From Leyella stercorea (GTDB taxonomy: Bacteria; Bacteroidota; Bacteroidia; Bacteroidales; Bacteroidaceae): a stretch of 32,360 bases of DNA. The notes under the pieces were generated by a model. The model did not search any database. It saw nothing but the letters and a program-made list of their open reading frames with translations, and had not been told where the DNA came from. The stretch covers positions 1 to 32,360 of the forward strand of contig NZ_JAHQUY010000037.1 of NCBI RefSeq assembly GCF_019052365.1, in the 5' to 3' direction. A program made the translations under genes and the position numbers. How positions within the stretch are numbered: position 1 is the stretch's first letter; every line of letters starts with the position of its first letter. Below are positions 15,030 to 23,943 of this stretch, piece after piece.

Positions 15030-17213
15030 ATGAGAAAATTCATCCTATTGTCTGCCGCTACGCTCCTTTCTGCCGTAGTTTCGGCGCAGACCGTAGCACG
15101 CATGGACGACTTGAAGCCCGAGCAGAAGTCGATGGCTGTAAGCCTCAAGCTCACGGGCGAACTGACAACGACGGGCAACAGCGACTATCGTCAGTTGCGC
15201 GACCTCTGTTTCCAGATGCGCTCCGTAGACATCAGCGAGGCGCAGAGCACCGCAATCCCTAACAACGCTTTTCACTCGCGCCACCAGCTCGAGCAAATCA
15301 CGCTGCCAACAGCGGCGAAGTCGATAGGTTCGCAGGCGTTCTTCGCATGCGACAAGCTGGGCAAGATAACCATTCCGGCTGGCGTAGAGACTATCGGCGC
15401 TGCCGCATTCTCGGGCTGTACGGCACTGGAGGAGATAACGATAAAGGGCGCTCCGCATATTGCTGAGTACGCCTTCGCACGACTCGCGGGTCTGAAGACC
15501 GTGCGCGTCGACTCGAAGATGCCGCCGAAAGCTGACGCTACGGCGTTCTACGGACTCAACCGCCAGAACGTGAAGCTCATCGTGCCGAAGGGCAGCGAAA
15601 AACTCTACCGCAAGGCTGCGGGCTGGAGCCTCTTCTTCAGCGACGCTAAGGAGCCGTATCAGGTGAGCAAGCCGGAGGACTGCCTCGTGCCGTTCCCCGT
15701 AGAACTGAAGATGCTGAAGGGCGCCGACCTTAAGGTGAAGACCGCGTGGAACATCGTAGCTGCCGACGGACTCTCGAACGAGGCAGCACAGGCTCGACGC
15801 GTGCTCACAGAGCGCATCGGCAACATAGTGAACAGTCGTCAGCGCGGCACACAGATTACGCTGGCGCTCGACAACTCGCTCAGCGACGACGAGGCGTACA
15901 CGCTCGCTGTAGACGCCAAGGGCGTAACGGCGAAGGGCAAGACAGCGCGCGGCGTGTTCTACGCGCTCATGACGCTCGACCAACTGCTGCGCGGCAACGG
16001 CGCTACGGAGTGTGCCGACGCCATCCCGGCGCTGTTCATCAGCGACAAACCGCGCACACACGTTCGCGAACTGATGGTAGACCCTGCACGTACGTTCATA
16101 CCGTTCGAGGACCTGAAGGCGTTCGTGCCCGAGATGGCGCGCTATAAGCTCAACGCCATGCACCTCCATTTGGTTGACGACCAGGCTTGGCGCATCGAGA
16201 TAAAGAAATATCCGCAGCTCACGGAGCAGGCTTCGTCGCGCTGGGGTCAGGACGACATTCAGATGCCGTACAAGGGCTACTACACGCAGGAGCAGATGCG
16301 CGAACTGGTGAAGCTGGGCGCTGAGTATCACGTCGACATCGTGCCGGAGATAGAGATGCCGGGACACGAGGTGGCTGCCATCAGCGTGTTCCCCGAACTC
16401 ACTTGCCACCAGCGTCAGGTGCCGGTGCGCACAACCTGCGGCGTGTCTAACGAACTGCTCTGCCCGGGCAACGACTTCACATACGAGTTCCTCGGCAATG
16501 TGTTCAAGGAGATTACCGACATCTTCCCGTCTAAGTATATTCATCTCGGCGGCGACGAGGCTGGCAACCCAGCGCTCGACTGCTGGACCGACTGCCCGAA
16601 GTGTCAGGCGCTGAAGCAGAAGCTCGGCATCAAGACCACCGACCGCTCGGAGAACTGGCGTCTGCAGGGCTATCTGTTCGACCGCATGATAGAACTGCTG
16701 CGCGACAAGTACGGCAAGACGCCGATGTTCTGGTACGAGTCTGACTTCAAGGAGATTCAGCCCGGCTGCGTAACCTTCGCTTGGCGCAGCGGACAGACGC
16801 AGGAGGCACTCGACGCTGCCGTGCGCAACAACGCTCGCATCATGCTCTGCCCCGGCGAGCACTGCTACTTCGACTATCCGATGGCGAAGGGCGATATGCC
16901 GGAGGTGAACTGGGGCATGCCCGCTACAACGCTGAAGGATGCCTACTCGCTCGACCCGGCGTGGGGCATGAACGAGCAGTTTGAGGAGTACAACCTCTTC
17001 GGCGTGGCTGGCACACTATGGAGCGAGTGCATACCGACCGTAGAGCGCATCTACTATCAGGCTTATCCGCGCGCTATCGCTCTCGCAGAAGCTGGCTGGA
17101 CAAAGCAGCAGAACCGCTCGTGGGAGGGATTCCTCACCCGTCTGAAGCCGACAATGAAGGACATGATGCGCCGTGGCATCACCTACTCGCTCGAAGTGAA
17201 CGGCGAGAAGTAA
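15030..17213 (+). CDS. secreted beta-N-acetylhexosaminidase (GH20) with N-terminal BspA-type leucine-rich repeats
   Basis: This is a 727-residue exported enzyme. The signal peptide is MRKFILLSAATLLSAVVSAQ. Residues about 45-200 hold LRR_5/BspA-type repeats of about 23 residues (LEQITLP, LGKITIP, LEEITIK and LKTVRV starts) and the typical end VPKGSEKLYRKAAGWSLFF. A GH20b domain (about 215-335) and the GH20 TIM barrel (about 345-705) follow. Key sites are the substrate-binding block MHLHLVDDQAWRIEIKKYPQLT and the catalytic pair D509-E510 in HLGGDEAGN, where Asp orients the acetamido group and Glu is the acid. By family it removes terminal GlcNAc or GalNAc from host glycans or peptidoglycan fragments. 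The LRR fusion suggests protein or surface binding. No type IX C-terminal domain is seen. A 22-bp array lies upstream, no TAnnTTTG box is evident, and a strong terminator follows. Confidence 0.93.
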   Translation: MRKFILLSAATLLSAVVSAQTVARMDDLKPEQKSMAVSLKLTGELTTTGNSDYRQLRDLCFQMRSVDISEAQSTAIPNNAFHSRHQLEQITLPTAAKSIGSQAFFACDKLGKITIPAGVETIGAAAFSGCTALEEITIKGAPHIAEYAFARLAGLKTVRVDSKMPPKADATAFYGLNRQNVKLIVPKGSEKLYRKAAGWSLFFSDAKEPYQVSKPEDCLVPFPVELKMLKGADLKVKTAWNIVAADGLSNEAAQARRVLTERIGNIVNSRQRGTQITLALDNSLSDDEAYTLAVDAKGVTAKGKTARGVFYALMTLDQLLRGNGATECADAIPALFISDKPRTHVRELMVDPARTFIPFEDLKAFVPEMARYKLNAMHLHLVDDQAWRIEIKKYPQLTEQASSRWGQDDIQMPYKGYYTQEQMRELVKLGAEYHVDIVPEIEMPGHEVAAISVFPELTCHQRQVPVRTTCGVSNELLCPGNDFTYEFLGNVFKEITDIFPSKYIHLGGDEAGNPALDCWTDCPKCQALKQKLGIKTTDRSENWRLQGYLFDRMIELLRDKYGKTPMFWYESDFKEIQPGCVTFAWRSGQTQEALDAAVRNNARIMLCPGEHCYFDYPMAKGDMPEVNWGMPATTLKDAYSLDPAWGMNEQFEEYNLFGVAGTLWSECIPTVERIYYQAYPRAIALAEAGWTKQQNRSWEGFLTRLKPTMKDMMRRGITYSLEVNGEK

Positions 17214-17254
17214 TATCGCATATAATACGACTTCAAATTGAATCTATACAACGC

Positions 17255-17291
17255 AACTTGGGGCTTGCATCTTTCATGCAAGCCCCAAGTT
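17255..17291 (+). terminator. GH20 gene terminator
   Basis: There is a perfect 16-bp stem (17255-17270 with 17276-17291) and a 5-nt loop, followed by ATTTTTT. It lies 41 nt after the GH20 stop. The remaining sequence to 17390 is AT-rich and shows nothing else I recognise. Confidence 0.92.
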
Positions 17292-17394
17292 ATTTTTTAC
17301 ACATAGTAGTGGATGTGCTGTTCACAAATAACCACCCACATATACATAACATTTTACAAAAACACATAAATAATAAATAAATAGCACACTATTC

Positions 17395-17425
17395 TTGTAT
17401 TTCTCACAACAAAATCGTATTTTTG
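17395..17425 (+). promoter_or_regulatory. promoter of the Rpn-family gene
   Basis: TTG (17395-17397), a 20-bp spacer and TATTTTTG (17418-17425) fit the Bacteroidetes -33/-7 consensus. The start is expected near 17431, about 18 nt before the ATG. Confidence 0.7.
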
Positions 17426-17448
17426 CAGTAAATCAAAACAATAGAAAT

Positions 17449-18468
17449 ATGGCACAATTCATCAATCCTTTCTCAGATTGGGGATTTAAACATATCTTTG
17501 GTCGTGAGATTTCTAAAGACTTGCTGATTTGCTTCTTGAACGACCTGTTTGCCGGCGAGTTTGTAATTAAATCGCTGGCGTTCGGCAACAAAGAACAAAT
17601 CGGACTGTCGAAAGATTCAAGAGAGGTGATATTCGATATCTATTGCACGACGGACGAGGGCAAAGAGATTATCGTGGAAATGCAAAACCGAGGACAAGAA
17701 CACTTCATTGACCGGGCTTTGTATTACACCTCACGCGTGATAGTGAACCAAGGCATAAAAGGAGAATGGGACTATGACATACGACCCGTCTACACAATAT
17801 GCTTCATGAACTTCATCGACCCGTTGCTACCATTTGGCAAGTTCAGAACGGACATGATACTCGCCGATAGAGACAACGGTAAGATGGTGTCCGACAAGAT
17901 ACGCATGGTGTATCTGATGCTGCCGTTCTTCGAGAAAACAGAGACGGAGTGTGAAACCGATTTTGAACGCTGGATATTTGTTTTAAAGAATATGAATACA
18001 TTTGAAAGAATGCCATTCCTGGCTAAAAACGCTGTGTTTAAAAAGTTGGCTGAGATTTCTGACCTTAGAACTCTCAGCAAAAAAGACATGGACAAATACG
18101 AGGATAGCATCAGAATCATGCGCGACGCCTACGCCACTTACAAATACGCTATAAAGACCGGATTGGAAGACGGACGAAAGCAGGGATTAGAAGAAGGAAT
18201 GGCGCAGGGAATAGAGAAAGGAATGGCGCAAGGAATGGCGCAGGGAATGGCGCAGGGAATAGAGAAAGGAATAGAGAAAGGAATGGCGCAGGGAATAGAG
18301 AAAGGAATGGCGCAAGGAATAGAGAAAGGAAAAGCAGAGGCAGAACACCTAAAGAACATTGAGTTTGCAAAACTCATGCTAAGCGACGGCGACTCTACTG
18401 AGAAAATACAAAGATACACGGGACTTACGGCAGAAGAAATTAATGAAATTGCGCAAAGCCTACATTAA
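17449..18468 (+). CDS. Rpn-family recombination-promoting nuclease/putative transposase (PD-(D/E)XK)
   Basis: This 339-residue protein resembles the PDDEXK_2/Rpn family, proteins once called transposases that in E. coli are DNA nucleases promoting RecA-independent recombination. The start MAQFINPFSDWGFKHIFG is the family N-terminus. Probable active-site residues are D63 in VIFDIYC and E77 with Q79 in IIVEMQNRGQ. A helical middle (about 150-245) leads to eleven tetrapeptide repeats, GMAQ or GIEK (about 250-293), coded by 12-bp repeats. The C-terminal region is AEHLKNIEFAKLMLSDGDSTEKIQRYTGLTAEEINEIA. The open frame begins at 17395, but the promoter there excludes that start. Codons are clearly more AT-rich than those of the neighbours (AAA, GAA, AGA, ATA), suggesting recent acquisition. 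It has its own promoter and terminator. I see no terminal inverted repeats, so it is not an intact insertion sequence. Confidence 0.87.
   Translation: MAQFINPFSDWGFKHIFGREISKDLLICFLNDLFAGEFVIKSLAFGNKEQIGLSKDSREVIFDIYCTTDEGKEIIVEMQNRGQEHFIDRALYYTSRVIVNQGIKGEWDYDIRPVYTICFMNFIDPLLPFGKFRTDMILADRDNGKMVSDKIRMVYLMLPFFEKTETECETDFERWIFVLKNMNTFERMPFLAKNAVFKKLAEISDLRTLSKKDMDKYEDSIRIMRDAYATYKYAIKTGLEDGRKQGLEEGMAQGIEKGMAQGMAQGMAQGIEKGIEKGMAQGIEKGMAQGIEKGKAEAEHLKNIEFAKLMLSDGDSTEKIQRYTGLTAEEINEIAQSLH
18196..18327 (+). repeat. 12-bp in-frame minisatellite inside the Rpn gene (11 units)
   Basis: Eleven 12-bp units of two kinds (GGAATGGCGCAR and GGAATAGAGAAA) encode GMAQ six times and GIEK five times. Because the unit is a multiple of three, gain or loss changes protein length and not frame. 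Flanking units GLED, GRKQ, GLEE and GKAE are degenerate members. Confidence 0.93.
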
Positions 18469-18542
18469 TAAGTAGTAGCTATTGCGCAAGGTAATGTAAA
18501 CTGAACTGTGTTACGCACAAAACCCGCATAAGTAAAAATAAG

Positions 18543-18578
18543 AAATCCGCAATGCTGAAAAACAAGCATTGCGGATTT
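18543..18578. terminator. bidirectional terminator between the Rpn gene and rel
   Basis: There is a perfect 14-bp stem (18543-18556 with 18565-18578), a T run on the plus strand and CTTATTTTTA on the minus strand. It is five bases from the rel stop and 74 nt past the Rpn gene stop. Confidence 0.9.
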
Positions 18579-18583
18579 TTTTG

Positions 18584-20857
18584 TTATAGTATCTGAAGCA
18601 CCTCCTTGAGGTCCTCAATCTTTTTGAGTTCGTCCATGATGACACTCACTTCGCTGCGGTCGTGAACGCGAATCTCGATGGTGCCGTCGAAGATGCCCTC
18701 CTCACTCGAGATGGTAATGCGGTGCATATTGACGTCGAGCTTGTCGGAGATAACCTCCGAGATGTCGTGCAGCATTCCCTTGCGGTCGATGCCGCGCAAC
18801 TCTATCGTCGCATCGAAGAACATCACCTTGTGCATATCCCACTTTGCGTCGAGGATACGATTGCCGAAGCTCGCCTTCAGTCGCGAAGCCACATCGCAGT
18901 CGCGGCGGTGAATCTCTATGCGGTTCTTGTTGTCGATGTATCCCATGATGTCATCGCCAGGGATGGCGTGGCAGCAGGTCGGGAAGATGTATTGCGAGAT
19001 GTTCTCCTCGTTAATGATCACCGGCTTCTTTTTATTAAAGCCCTCGCCCACTATGAATAGATTCGACTTCTTGTCGTCCTTGCTGTTGTCCTTCTTAAGG
19101 AATGGCACGAACTTGCGCCATCCGCCCTGCTCTGCCTTGCGCTCGCGCAGCTCGTCGAGGTCTTTGTCACCGAGCAGGACGGAGCGTTTGCCAAGCATAA
19201 GGAACAGATCCTCGTGCTTCTTAGCCTCGTGCAGTTCGCAGAGTTTATTGAGCACCTGCGTAGTCATCTCCAGTTCGTTCTTGCGCAACCAGTCATCGAG
19301 TATCTGCTCGCCTCGCTTCTGCAGTTCGCGGTTGTCGCGGCGCAGTATCGCCATAATCTTCTGCTTCGCCTTCGCCGTGAAAACGAAGTTTATCCACGAA
19401 GCCTGCACGTGCTGCGACTTCGACGAGAGTATCTCCACCTGGTCGCCGCTCTGCAACTTGTGGCTCAGCGGCACCAGTTTGTGGTTCACCTTAGCGCCGA
19501 TACAGTGCGAACCGAGGAATGTGTGTATCTGGAAAGCGAAGTCGAGCGCCGTACATTGCGCCGGCATGGTCTTGATTTCGCCCTTCGGTGTGAACACGAA
19601 TATCTCGCTTGCAAAGAGGTTGAGCTTGATGGTATCGAGGAAGTCCATTGCGTCGGGCTGCGGGTCGTCGAGAATCTCCTTGATAGTAGACAGCCAGTTG
19701 TTGAGTTCCGAATCTTCATCAACGGTCTCTACGCTCGACTCCAGTCCCTTCTCCTTGTACTTCCAGTGAGCGGCAAAGCCCTGCTCAGCCACTTCGTCCA
19801 TATGGTCGGAACGTATCTGCACCTCTATCCACTTGCCCTGCTTCGACATCAGCGTCACGTGCAAAGCCTGATAGCCGTTTGCCTTCGGGTGGTTCACCCA
19901 GTCGCGCAGACGGTCGGGGTGCGACTTGTATATGCGGTTGATTGCGACGTAAATCTTGAAGCACTCGTTAATTTCCTCTGAGCGTTCCTTCGGCGTATAG
20001 ATGATGCGCACAGCAAGAATGTCGTAGATTTCGTCGAACGTGACGTGCTTGTTCTGCATCTTGTTCCAAATGGAATAAGGACTCTTCACGCGCGCCTTCA
20101 GTTCGTACTTTATGCCCATCTTGTCGAGAGCTTCACGTATAGGAGCAGTGAAGTTCTCGAAAAGCATGTCGCGCTGCGCCTGCGTGTCGGCAAGTTTTCC
20201 CTTGATATAGTCGTACTCTTCGGGATGCTCGTAGCGGAACGAGAGGTCTTCGAGTTCAGTTTTTATCTTGTTCAAACCCAAGCGGTTTGCGAGTGGTGCG
20301 TAGATGTAGAGCGTCTCACCGGCAATCTTATACTGCTTATTAGCTGGCTGCGACTGCAGAGTGCGCATGTTGTGCAGACGGTCACAAATCTTGATGAGTA
20401 TGACACGGATATCATCGCTCATCGTGAGCAGCAACTTCTTGAAGTTTTCTGCCTGCGCCGACGCCTTGTCGCCGAAGATACCACCAGAAATCTTGGTCAG
20501 TCCGTCAACAATCTGCGCAATCTTCTCGCCGAAGATATTCGTGATATCCTCAACGGTATAGTCGGTATCCTCGACAACATCGTGCAGGAGTGCGGCGCAG
20601 ATGCTCGTCGACCCGAGTCCCATCTCCTCCACCGCGATGCGTGCCACCGCAATAGGGTGCATGATGTATGGTTCGCCCGACAATCGGCGCACACCTTTGT
20701 GTGCCTGTCGTGCGAAGTTGAACGCCTTGGTTATAATATCAACCTTCTTTCGGTGACGCGATGCCACATATATATCGAGTACTTCCTTGAAGGCTTGTTC
20801 TATCATTTGGTCATCAGCAGACTCTCGCTGCTTGTCTTTCAGATTCTGGTCGTCCAT
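18584..20857 (-). CDS. rel: bifunctional (p)ppGpp synthetase/hydrolase, RelA/SpoT family
   Basis: This is a 757-residue long RSH enzyme that makes and degrades (p)ppGpp, the stringent-response alarmone. The N-terminal HD hydrolase keeps the metal site H53, H92-D93 (LLHDVVEDT) and D159 (ICDRLHNMRTL), so hydrolysis should be active. The synthetase domain (about 250-370) has RVKSPYSIWNKM, D279 in YDILAVRII, NGYQALH and E345 in WIEVQIR. Further domains are TGS (about 417-480, FVFTPKGEIKTMPAQCTALDFAF), a helical/zinc-finger-like region and a C-terminal ACT domain (about 680-757). It is the last gene of the parA-parB-DUF5683-mltD-rel run, 68 nt after mltD. That gap has no TAnnTTTG box but carries an AGGAG about 10 nt before the ATG, unusual for this phylum and suggesting translational coupling to upstream transcription. 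Confidence 0.95.
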   Translation of the reverse strand: MDDQNLKDKQRESADDQMIEQAFKEVLDIYVASRHRKKVDIITKAFNFARQAHKGVRRLSGEPYIMHPIAVARIAVEEMGLGSTSICAALLHDVVEDTDYTVEDITNIFGEKIAQIVDGLTKISGGIFGDKASAQAENFKKLLLTMSDDIRVILIKICDRLHNMRTLQSQPANKQYKIAGETLYIYAPLANRLGLNKIKTELEDLSFRYEHPEEYDYIKGKLADTQAQRDMLFENFTAPIREALDKMGIKYELKARVKSPYSIWNKMQNKHVTFDEIYDILAVRIIYTPKERSEEINECFKIYVAINRIYKSHPDRLRDWVNHPKANGYQALHVTLMSKQGKWIEVQIRSDHMDEVAEQGFAAHWKYKEKGLESSVETVDEDSELNNWLSTIKEILDDPQPDAMDFLDTIKLNLFASEIFVFTPKGEIKTMPAQCTALDFAFQIHTFLGSHCIGAKVNHKLVPLSHKLQSGDQVEILSSKSQHVQASWINFVFTAKAKQKIMAILRRDNRELQKRGEQILDDWLRKNELEMTTQVLNKLCELHEAKKHEDLFLMLGKRSVLLGDKDLDELRERKAEQGGWRKFVPFLKKDNSKDDKKSNLFIVGEGFNKKKPVIINEENISQYIFPTCCHAIPGDDIMGYIDNKNRIEIHRRDCDVASRLKASFGNRILDAKWDMHKVMFFDATIELRGIDRKGMLHDISEVISDKLDVNMHRITISSEEGIFDGTIEIRVHDRSEVSVIMDELKKIEDLKEVLQIL

Positions 20858-20925
20858 GATTCAGGTCTCCTATATATTAATAAGGTATATGTGTATGCGG
20901 CAGGGTGCAGAGATTCGCACCAATC

Positions 20926-22254
20926 TTACTTGATGCGAATCTTCTTGCCTGCACGTATGTTGCTTCCGCTAATCTTGTTAAGCTTTTTCAGTTTTCTAAC
21001 GGTGGTGCCGTTGCGGCGTGCTATCTCAGAGAGCGTGTCGCCCTGGCGAATCGTTACGTTCTTGCTGCGTTCGCGGCGCGACTTTTTGCGCGACGCCTTG
21101 CTGTGTCTGCCGCTTCTGCTTGAAGAGTGGCGCGATACTACCGGAGCGTCTGTGTTTACAGCCACTTCCAGGCGCTTTGTGAGCAGTTCGTCGGGTTTGT
21201 AAGCGTAGATAGAGTCTTCGTTGTCGATGAAGTTGCCCACCATAGCCAGCGGCAAGCGAATTGCAGACGGCTTTGTGCTGCCGTTCACAACGCAACGGCG
21301 ATACTGCGGGTTGAGCTGCTTTATCTGGTCAACATCCATACCGAGCACCTGAGCCACCTGCTCGAAGTGTACGTCGCGGTTTACGACCACGGTGTCGGTC
21401 TTTACGGGCAGGTCTGCACGCATCGGACAGATATTGTGCTCGCAATAGTAGTTCATTATATAGTTGGCGGCGATGAACGCCGGCACGTAGCCACGTGTTT
21501 CTTTCGGCAGATAAGGATAAATGCGCCAGTAGTCTTTCTCGCCGTTTGAGCGGTGGATGGCGCGGTTGATGGCCTCCGGACCGCAGTTGTAGGCTGCGAT
21601 AACGAGGTTCCAATCGCCGAAGATCTTATAGAGATCGCGCAGATAGTGGGCTGCTGCGTACGAAGCGCGAACAGGGTCGCGACGTTCGTCAACAAGCGAG
21701 TTCACTTCGAGTCCGTACTTCTTGCCGGTGGTGAGCATGAACTGCCAAAGACCGGTGGCGCCGACGCGCGAAACGGCGTTAGGATTGAGCGCCGACTCAA
21801 TGACCGGCAGATACTTCAATTCGAGAGGCAAGCCATACGACTCGAGAGCCTCCTCGAAGATAGGCATATAGAAGTTCTGTGCGCCGAGCATCACACTCAC
21901 AGAGCGACGCAGACGTCCGCTGTAGCGGTCGATGAACTTCTGAACGACGTCGTTGTAGGGCAACTCGATGATGGTCGGGATGCGGCTCAGACGCTCTTTG
22001 TACACTTCTGCGCTGTAAACCGGATTCACATCAGGCATGTTGCAGTCGAAGCTCATGTGGAGATAAGTCTTGCTGTTGTAGTTGTTGAGCAGACTGTCAT
22101 AATCGTGAGTAAGCGCCTCAGGCAGGTCGATCACTTCCTGCTTGCCCTGGGCGTCGGTTACTATTATTTCGTCGTCATTATTCTCGCTCTGCGCGAGAGC
22201 CTGACTTGCAAAGCCGAAAAACGCTGCGGCTATAATTATCAATGATTTCTTCAT
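20926..22254 (-). CDS. mltD: membrane-bound lytic murein transglycosylase D-like, SLT plus LysM
   Basis: This is a 442-residue exported peptidoglycan lytic transglycosylase. The signal peptide is MKKSLIIIAAAFFGFASQALA. The SLT domain (about 125-265) has the catalytic E153 in LKYLPVIESALNP, then GATGLWQFMLTTGKKYGL, DPVRASYAAAHYLRDLY and IAAYNCGPEAINRAI. A degenerate LysM-like segment lies at about 290-345. A basic Ser/Arg/Lys linker (about 370-398) leads to a clear C-terminal LysM (VTIRQGDTLSEIARRNGTTVRKLKKLN). By family it cleaves MurNAc-GlcNAc bonds with formation of 1,6-anhydro ends, for wall remodelling. It follows the DUF5683 gene by 16 nt and precedes rel, so it is within one operon. No lipobox Cys is seen, so it is probably periplasmic and held by LysM binding. 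Confidence 0.92.
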   Translation of the reverse strand: MKKSLIIIAAAFFGFASQALAQSENNDDEIIVTDAQGKQEVIDLPEALTHDYDSLLNNYNSKTYLHMSFDCNMPDVNPVYSAEVYKERLSRIPTIIELPYNDVVQKFIDRYSGRLRRSVSVMLGAQNFYMPIFEEALESYGLPLELKYLPVIESALNPNAVSRVGATGLWQFMLTTGKKYGLEVNSLVDERRDPVRASYAAAHYLRDLYKIFGDWNLVIAAYNCGPEAINRAIHRSNGEKDYWRIYPYLPKETRGYVPAFIAANYIMNYYCEHNICPMRADLPVKTDTVVVNRDVHFEQVAQVLGMDVDQIKQLNPQYRRCVVNGSTKPSAIRLPLAMVGNFIDNEDSIYAYKPDELLTKRLEVAVNTDAPVVSRHSSSRSGRHSKASRKKSRRERSKNVTIRQGDTLSEIARRNGTTVRKLKKLNKISGSNIRAGKKIRIK

Positions 22255-22270
22255 AATCTTTTGTTTGTCT

Positions 22271-22978
22271 TTAGAAATTCAGGCTGCAACTCAATCCCAA
22301 GCTGTTAGCCTTGAAGGGGTTCCGTTGGCGGTTGTCGTTGATGATGGTCGGCTCCAGCTTAAGGCTCAAATCCTTCGAGATATCGAACTCTGAGAGCGAC
22401 GCGTCGACGTATGCGTCAACGATTGAGAGTGCGTAGACACCCACCAGGCAGAAGAAGCTAAGGTCGCGCCAGCGGCGGAACTTGTCTTTGCGCTTCTTGA
22501 AGAGCGTCTGATAGCGTTGTATGCTCGACTCGTCGATTTTCGCTCCGAGATGCAGGAACTGGTTATAGCTCTGCGTATTCGGGTCGTCGTCCATCAAGTC
22601 GAGATAAGCCTGCGAGTAGTCGGTGTACATCTGATTGTTCCAACGCATGGCGTAGATGCAACCCACGAATCCGCCATACACAATCGGCAACTTCCAATAC
22701 TTGCGGTTATAGATCTGTCCGGCGCCGGGCAAAACGATGGCGAGCCACATGGCACGCTTCGGATTGGGGCGCCATGTGCTCCAGTCGCGCTTCACCTTGT
22801 AAACGCTGTCTGCCTTTATAGGCGAGAGTGCGTTGTCGGCTACGCTGTCTGCCTTTATAGATGTGAACGAAACATCCATACTATCAGCTGCGGTCTGCGC
22901 TTTTGCCGTTGTAGCGGACAAGAACAGAATCGCAGCAAGCGCCAATGTCTTTAATATATATGTAATGTTCTGTTTCAC
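22271..22978 (-). CDS. DUF5683-family exported/membrane protein
   Basis: This is a 235-residue protein with a GTG start at 22978, giving the signal sequence VKQNITYILKTLALAAILFLSATTAKA. The frame is open further upstream into parB, but those residues are basic and not conserved-looking. A low-complexity part with a repeated IKADSV word (about 37-62) leads to the family core PKRAMWLAIVLPGAGQIYNRKYWKLPIVYGGFVGCIYAMRWN (two hydrophobic segments). A charged region (KKRKDKFRRWRD) and another hydrophobic stretch, LSFFCLVGVYALSIVDAYVDA, follow. The family's function is not known to me. Its constant place between parB and mltD suggests an envelope or division role. It lies 44 nt after parB and 16 nt before mltD. 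Confidence 0.85.
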   Translation of the reverse strand: MKQNITYILKTLALAAILFLSATTAKAQTAADSMDVSFTSIKADSVADNALSPIKADSVYKVKRDWSTWRPNPKRAMWLAIVLPGAGQIYNRKYWKLPIVYGGFVGCIYAMRWNNQMYTDYSQAYLDLMDDDPNTQSYNQFLHLGAKIDESSIQRYQTLFKKRKDKFRRWRDLSFFCLVGVYALSIVDAYVDASLSEFDISKDLSLKLEPTIINDNRQRNPFKANSLGLSCSLNF

Positions 22979-23022
22979 TATTGTTTCTTGTTTATGTTTT
23001 GTCTGCAAGCTGTTGCAGGTTC

Positions 23023-23943
23023 TTACTTCATCTTGTCGAACACAGCCATGATATGCTCCAGCTCTTCTTCGTTTGCGAAAGGTATTGTTATCTTTCCCTT
23101 GCCTTTGGGCGAGCATGTGAGCTGCACCTTTGTCTGCAGGAACTCCGAGAGGTGGCTGCGCAGGGCATTGTACTCCTCTGGGAGCTTTGCCTTTGCCACA
23201 ATCTTCTTTGTTCCGCTGTTGACGTCTTCGCCGTTCTTGAGCATCTGCGCCATTTCCTCAACCTTGCGCACGGAGTAGCCGTTCTTGAGCACTTCGTTGA
23301 AGAGTTTTATCTGCAGCGAGGGCGAGTCGATAGCGAGCAGAGCGCGAGCGTGTCCCATGTCTATCTCCTTTTTCTGCAGGGCTATCTGCACCTGAGCCGG
23401 CAGACGCAGCAGACGGAGATAGTTGGCTATGGCTGTGCGACTCTTTCCTACGCGCTCCGACACCTTCTCCTGCGTCATGCCGTCGGCGTCGAGCAGGTGT
23501 TCGTATGCGAGCGCAATCTCAATGGCGTTGAGGTCTTCGCGCTGAATGTTTTCGACAAGCGCCATCTCCATGATATTCTCGTCGGCAATGGTGCGTATGT
23601 ATGCGGGAATGGCTGTGAGACCAGCCATCTGCGAGGCGCGCCAGCGGCGTTCGCCCGCAATGATTTGGAAGCGTTCGTCGCTTATCTGTCTGAGCGTGAT
23701 GGGCTGAATAATGCCAATCTCACTGATGCTGTTTGCCAGTTCCTGCAGCGCATCGGGGTCGAAGTCGCGTCGGGGCTGGTTAGGGTTAGCCTCTATCTGG
23801 TTGAGCGGTATTTCGTTTATGGTTGATGTACCCTGCGTACGCACTCCTCCGGTGTCGATGAGCGCATCGAGTCCACGTCCGCCTTCAATCTCGTCGAGTC
23901 CGCGTCCGAGCACGCTTCGGTTATATTTCTTGTGTACTGCCAT
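23023..23943 (-). CDS. parB: chromosome partitioning protein ParB (Spo0J)
   Basis: This is a 306-residue centromere-binding CTPase clamp. The N-terminal ParA-stimulating tail is basic (MAVHKKYNRSVLGRGLDEI). The ParB/sulfiredoxin-like CTPase domain (about 42-135) has LANSISEIGIIQPI, IIAGERRWRAS and ENIQREDLNAIE. The helix-turn-helix parS reader has TQEKVSERVGKSRTAIANYLRLLRLP and GHARALLAI. The C-terminal part ends in a dimerisation segment. ParB loads at parS near the origin and organises segregation with ParA. Its start overlaps the 3' end of parA by 23 nt, so the two are translationally coupled. No parS palindrome (TGTTTCACGTGAAACA or TGTTCCACGTGGAACA type) was found in the window. Confidence 0.95.
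   Translation of the reverse strand: MAVHKKYNRSVLGRGLDEIEGGRGLDALIDTGGVRTQGTSTINEIPLNQIEANPNQPRRDFDPDALQELANSISEIGIIQPITLRQISDERFQIIAGERRWRASQMAGLTAIPAYIRTIADENIMEMALVENIQREDLNAIEIALAYEHLLDADGMTQEKVSERVGKSRTAIANYLRLLRLPAQVQIALQKKEIDMGHARALLAIDSPSLQIKLFNEVLKNGYSVRKVEEMAQMLKNGEDVNSGTKKIVAKAKLPEEYNALRSHLSEFLQTKVQLTCSPKGKGKITIPFANEEELEHIMAVFDKMK

Noticed and set aside
15045..16862. 605-codon minus-strand ORF opposite the GH20 gene
   Set aside because: It is a mirror of a strongly codon-biased gene. It is rich in Val, Leu, Arg and His, and the plus frame shows complete GH20 and LRR motifs.
17449..18468. Intact insertion sequence around the Rpn gene
   Set aside because: No terminal inverted repeats or target duplications were seen around it. 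The flanking hairpins are ordinary terminators.
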